From Leifsonia sp. Root227 (GTDB lineage: Bacteria > Actinomycetota > Actinomycetes > Actinomycetales > Microbacteriaceae), in assembly GCF_001428745.1 (NCBI RefSeq), contig NZ_LMIO01000002.1, positions 641,532 through 705,531 of the forward strand: DNA of 64,000 nt, in the 5' to 3' direction. The position numbers and the translations under genes were made by a program. This document shows, piece after piece, positions 61,695 to 64,000 of the stretch (its first letter is position 1; every line of letters begins with the position of its first letter). Under the pieces are notes generated by a model. That model had not been told where the DNA came from, made no database searches, and was given only the letters and a program-made list of their open reading frames with translations.

Positions 61695-63070
61695 TGAGCG
61701 ACCCCATTCCAGCGGACGAGTTCCGCGACGCGGCGGACGCCGTCTACCAGGCGCTGCTGGCGCGCATCGGCGAGGGGGCGCCGGAGCGGCGACTGGATGC
61801 GACCAGGCGCGCAGTCGAGCTGCTGGGCGACCCGCAGCGGGCGTACCCGATCGTGCACATCACCGGCACGAACGGCAAGACATCGACCAGCCGCATCATC
61901 GAGAGCATCCTGCGGGCGTACGGCCTGCGCACGGGGCTGTTGACCAGCCCGCACCTGGTGCGTTTCAACGAGCGCATCGTGATCGACGGTCAGCCGATCT
62001 CCGATGAGGATCTGGTGCGCAACTGGGAGGACGTCCAGCCGTACATCGAGATCGTGGACAGCGAGCTCGCCGAGGGCGGGCATCCGCCGCTCACCTTCTT
62101 CGAAGCGCTGACGGTGCTGGCGTACGCCGCGTTCGCCGACGCGCCCGTCGACGTGGCCGTGATCGAGGTCGGCATGGGCGGCGAGTGGGACTCCACCAAC
62201 GTCGGAGACGGCCAGGTGGCGGTGTTCACCCCCATCTCGCTCGACCACACCAAGGCGCTCGGCGACACCGTCGCGGAGATCGCGCGCACCAAGTCGGGCA
62301 TCATCAAGCCCGCGGCCGACGTGGTGAGCGCCGCGCAGACGCAGGATGCGCTGGCCGAATTGAAGAACGCGGCGGAGCTCACGGAGTCCACCATCTCGAC
62401 CCAGCCAGGAGCGTTCGACGTCGCATCCACGTCGGTCGCCGTCGGCGGTCAGCTGGTGAGCATCCGGGGCCGCGCTGCGACGTATGAGGAGCTGTTCCTG
62501 CCGCTCTACGGCGACCACCAGGCGCAGAACGCTGCCGTCGCCGTCGCGGCCGTCGAGACCTTCCTCGGCCGTGGCACCCAGCCGCTGAAAGCAGACCTGC
62601 TGGAGGAGGGCTTCGCCACGGCGACGTCACCTGGGCGCCTGCAGCTCATCGGGGTCGACCCGACCGTCCTCGTGGATGCGGCCCACAACCCGGCGGGCGC
62701 GCAAACCCTCGCAGATGCGATGCGCCGTTACTTCGATTTCGACGAGCTGACCTTCGTGTTCGGGTCCCTGGCCGACAAGGACGCGCGCGGCATCGTGCGC
62801 GCCCTCGCCCCCGTCGCCACGCAGTTCTACGTGACGGAGCCGCGCTCCGACCGCGCGCTGCCGGCCGACGAACTGGGCGAGATCGTGCTCGACGAGGTCG
62901 GCGACGAGGCGACCATCGTCTACGGCGACCTCGCTGAGGCGCTCGACGCCGCCCGCGAGTGGGCGGCGGAGGAACCGAAGCGCGCCGTGGTCGTCACCGG
63001 CTCGATCGTGCTCGTCGGCGACGCGATGGCCATCGCGGAGGCCGGCGAGTGGAAGCAGGCAGGGGCGTGA
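61694..63070 (+). CDS. folC: Folylpolyglutamate synthase / dihydrofolate synthase
   Basis: A 458-residue Mur-ligase-superfamily enzyme adding glutamates to folates (and to dihydropteroate). The P-loop is HITGTNGKTSTSR (GTNGKT 58-63), followed by LLTSPHLVRFNERI. The omega-loop and C-terminal domain contain VDAAHNPAGAQTLADAM. The gene overlaps ileS upstream and the DUF4233 gene downstream (GTGA), so all are translated from the ileS transcript and may be subject to the T-box. Confidence 0.95.
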   Translation: MSDPIPADEFRDAADAVYQALLARIGEGAPERRLDATRRAVELLGDPQRAYPIVHITGTNGKTSTSRIIESILRAYGLRTGLLTSPHLVRFNERIVIDGQPISDEDLVRNWEDVQPYIEIVDSELAEGGHPPLTFFEALTVLAYAAFADAPVDVAVIEVGMGGEWDSTNVGDGQVAVFTPISLDHTKALGDTVAEIARTKSGIIKPAADVVSAAQTQDALAELKNAAELTESTISTQPGAFDVASTSVAVGGQLVSIRGRAATYEELFLPLYGDHQAQNAAVAVAAVETFLGRGTQPLKADLLEEGFATATSPGRLQLIGVDPTVLVDAAHNPAGAQTLADAMRRYFDFDELTFVFGSLADKDARGIVRALAPVATQFYVTEPRSDRALPADELGEIVLDEVGDEATIVYGDLAEALDAAREWAAEEPKRAVVVTGSIVLVGDAMAIAEAGEWKQAGA

Positions 63071-63507
63071 GCGGAGCGCAGCAGGACGGCGCAGACGGGC
63101 CCGCCGCCGACAAGGCAGCGGCTCCCGCTCGGAGGCCGCGGCGCGAACGCACCGTCCGCGAGATGCTCGGCTCCATCGTGCTCGGCTTCGAACTGCTCGT
63201 CGTCTTCCTCGGCGCTCTCGTGCTGTTCGGGCTCGGGTCGCTTCCCGCCGCCGTCGCCCTCGGCGGGGGAGCGGTGGTCGTCGTCCTGATGATCGTCGCC
63301 ATGGGCACCCTGCAGTCCCCGGTGGGGATCGTGCTCGGCTGGTTCGTGCAGCTGGTGGTCGTCGCCGCCGGTTTCCTCGTGCCTGCCTTCTTCATCGTCG
63401 GCGCCATCTTCACGGCCATGTGGGCGTACTGCATGATCGCCGGCGCCCGCATCGACCGCAACAAAAAGGCCGCGAACGCGGCCGCAAACGGAACGGAGAA
63501 TCCATGA
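63067..63507 (+). CDS. DUF4233 membrane protein
   Basis: A 146-residue membrane protein. A charged N-terminus (about 1-35) leads into four hydrophobic helices: VLGFELLVVFLGALVLFGLG, AVALGGGAVVVVLMIVAMG, GWFVQLVVVAAGFLVPAFFIVG and a short last one. The RTVREMLGSIVLGFELLVVFLGAL start and the position between folC and ndk are typical of DUF4233 in Actinobacteria. Function unknown. GTG overlaps the folC stop; its own stop overlaps the ndk ATG. Confidence 0.88.
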   Translation: MSGAQQDGADGPAADKAAAPARRPRRERTVREMLGSIVLGFELLVVFLGALVLFGLGSLPAAVALGGGAVVVVLMIVAMGTLQSPVGIVLGWFVQLVVVAAGFLVPAFFIVGAIFTAMWAYCMIAGARIDRNKKAANAAANGTENP

Positions 63508-63926
63508 CCACCCCCGTCGAAGAGACCCTGGTGCTCGTCAAGCCGGACGGCGTCGCTCGCAACCTCACCGGCGAGATCCTGCGCCGGATCGAGGCGAAGG
63601 GCTACTCGCTCGTCGACATCCGGATGCTCCAGGCAGACCGCGACCTGCTCGCCGCTCACTACGCGGAGCACGAGGGCAAGCCGTTCTACGAGCCGCTGGT
63701 CGAGTTCATGGAGTCCGGCCCCATCGTCGCGATCCGCCTCGCAGGCAACCGCGTGATCGAGGGTTTCCGCTCCCTCGCCGGCACCACGGACCCCACCACG
63801 GCGGCCCCCGGCACCATCCGCGGCGACTTCGCCCGCGACTGGGGTCTCAAGGTGCAGCAGAACCTCGTGCACGGCTCCGACTCGCCAGAGTCTGCCGCCC
63901 GCGAGCTCGCCCTCTGGTTCGCCTGA
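63504..63926 (+). CDS. ndk: Nucleoside-diphosphate kinase
   Basis: A 140-residue kinase that equalises NTP and dNTP pools by a phosphohistidine intermediate. The active-site histidine is H123 in NLVHGSDS; ETLVLVKPDGVARNLTGEILRRIE is the conserved start. The length and chain match the short actinobacterial NDK. The start overlaps the DUF4233 stop (ATGA). It ends the ileS-folC-DUF4233-ndk gene series. Confidence 0.96.
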   Translation: MTTPVEETLVLVKPDGVARNLTGEILRRIEAKGYSLVDIRMLQADRDLLAAHYAEHEGKPFYEPLVEFMESGPIVAIRLAGNRVIEGFRSLAGTTDPTTAAPGTIRGDFARDWGLKVQQNLVHGSDSPESAARELALWFA

Positions 63927-63943
63927 CCCCCAGTCCCCAAACC

Positions 63944-64000
63944 ATCGAGTCCGGACTTGTTCAGGCGACACGCCGTGTGTCGCCTGAACAAGTCCGGACT
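63944..64000. repeat. Palindromic intergenic repeat A, intact copy (may continue past the window)
   Basis: The 24-base arms 63948-63971 and 63977-64000 are perfectly complementary around a GCCGT loop. The ends contain the smaller palindrome AGTCCGGACT. Positions 63944-63976 match the degenerate copy at 7061-7093 at 30 of 33 bases. It begins 18 bases after the ndk stop and could act as its terminator, but shared sequence with a distant site marks it as a dispersed repeat. Confidence 0.75.

Overview
The window is 64 kb of high-GC actinobacterial chromosome. Several things point to the family Microbacteriaceae (Leifsonia-like): strong G/C third positions, a very frequent GGATGCG/CGCATCC heptamer, paired clpP1/clpP2, an actinobacterial-type T-box before ileS, ettA, group II truncated haemoglobin, oligoribonuclease and a DUF4233 gene between folC and ndk. 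Genus and species cannot be fixed from the sequence alone.

Layout. 1-7 kb: end of a regulator gene, a secreted beta-helix protein, tRNA-His, orn, an SGNH hydrolase, a thioredoxin-like protein, tRNA-Arg, and a divergent MFS/LysR pair. 7-16.5 kb: cation/proton antiporter, nadE, aldo/keto reductase, an SSB-like protein, a lipoprotein, ettA, a thioesterase, and a Rieske lipoprotein divergent from an ECF sigma/anti-sigma operon; both directions carry matching ECF-type promoters. 16.5-25.4 kb: tesB, an FAD dehydrogenase, mscS-glbO, and a four-gene ABC transporter/two-component operon. 25.5-36 kb: pepN (TTG start), rpiB-nei-like, paiB-amidohydrolase, dps, a second two-component pair, an orphan antitoxin-like protein and a GNAT enzyme.

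36.2-40.5 kb: a 4.25-kb element inserted at the 3' end of tRNA-Gly(TCC). It is bounded by 43-bp direct repeats (one mismatch) and has 11-bp-phased GTGGGCACG repeats near both ends. A tyrosine integrase lies next to the tRNA but is broken by an in-frame TGA. The cargo includes an undescribed operon of a soluble protein and a four-helix membrane protein, a possible new host-defence or satellite system. Several cargo genes carry apparent point lesions, so the element looks old and immobile.

40.7-50 kb: tRNA-Pro, tig, a TPR protein, a ykkC-family (probable guanidine-I) riboswitch controlling an EamA transporter, clpP1-clpP2, an ABC-type ATPase, clpX and an M3 oligopeptidase. 50-58 kb: an ArsR-type regulator/MFS operon behind a phased TTGCAAA array, two tandem GNAT paralogues behind valS, and an MHS-type transporter divergent from a TetR regulator with a palindromic operator between them. 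58-64 kb: T-box, ileS, folC, DUF4233 gene and ndk, tightly overlapping. The window ends inside a long palindromic repeat whose degenerate sister lies near 7.06 kb. No rRNA, CRISPR array, transposase or replication origin was seen.
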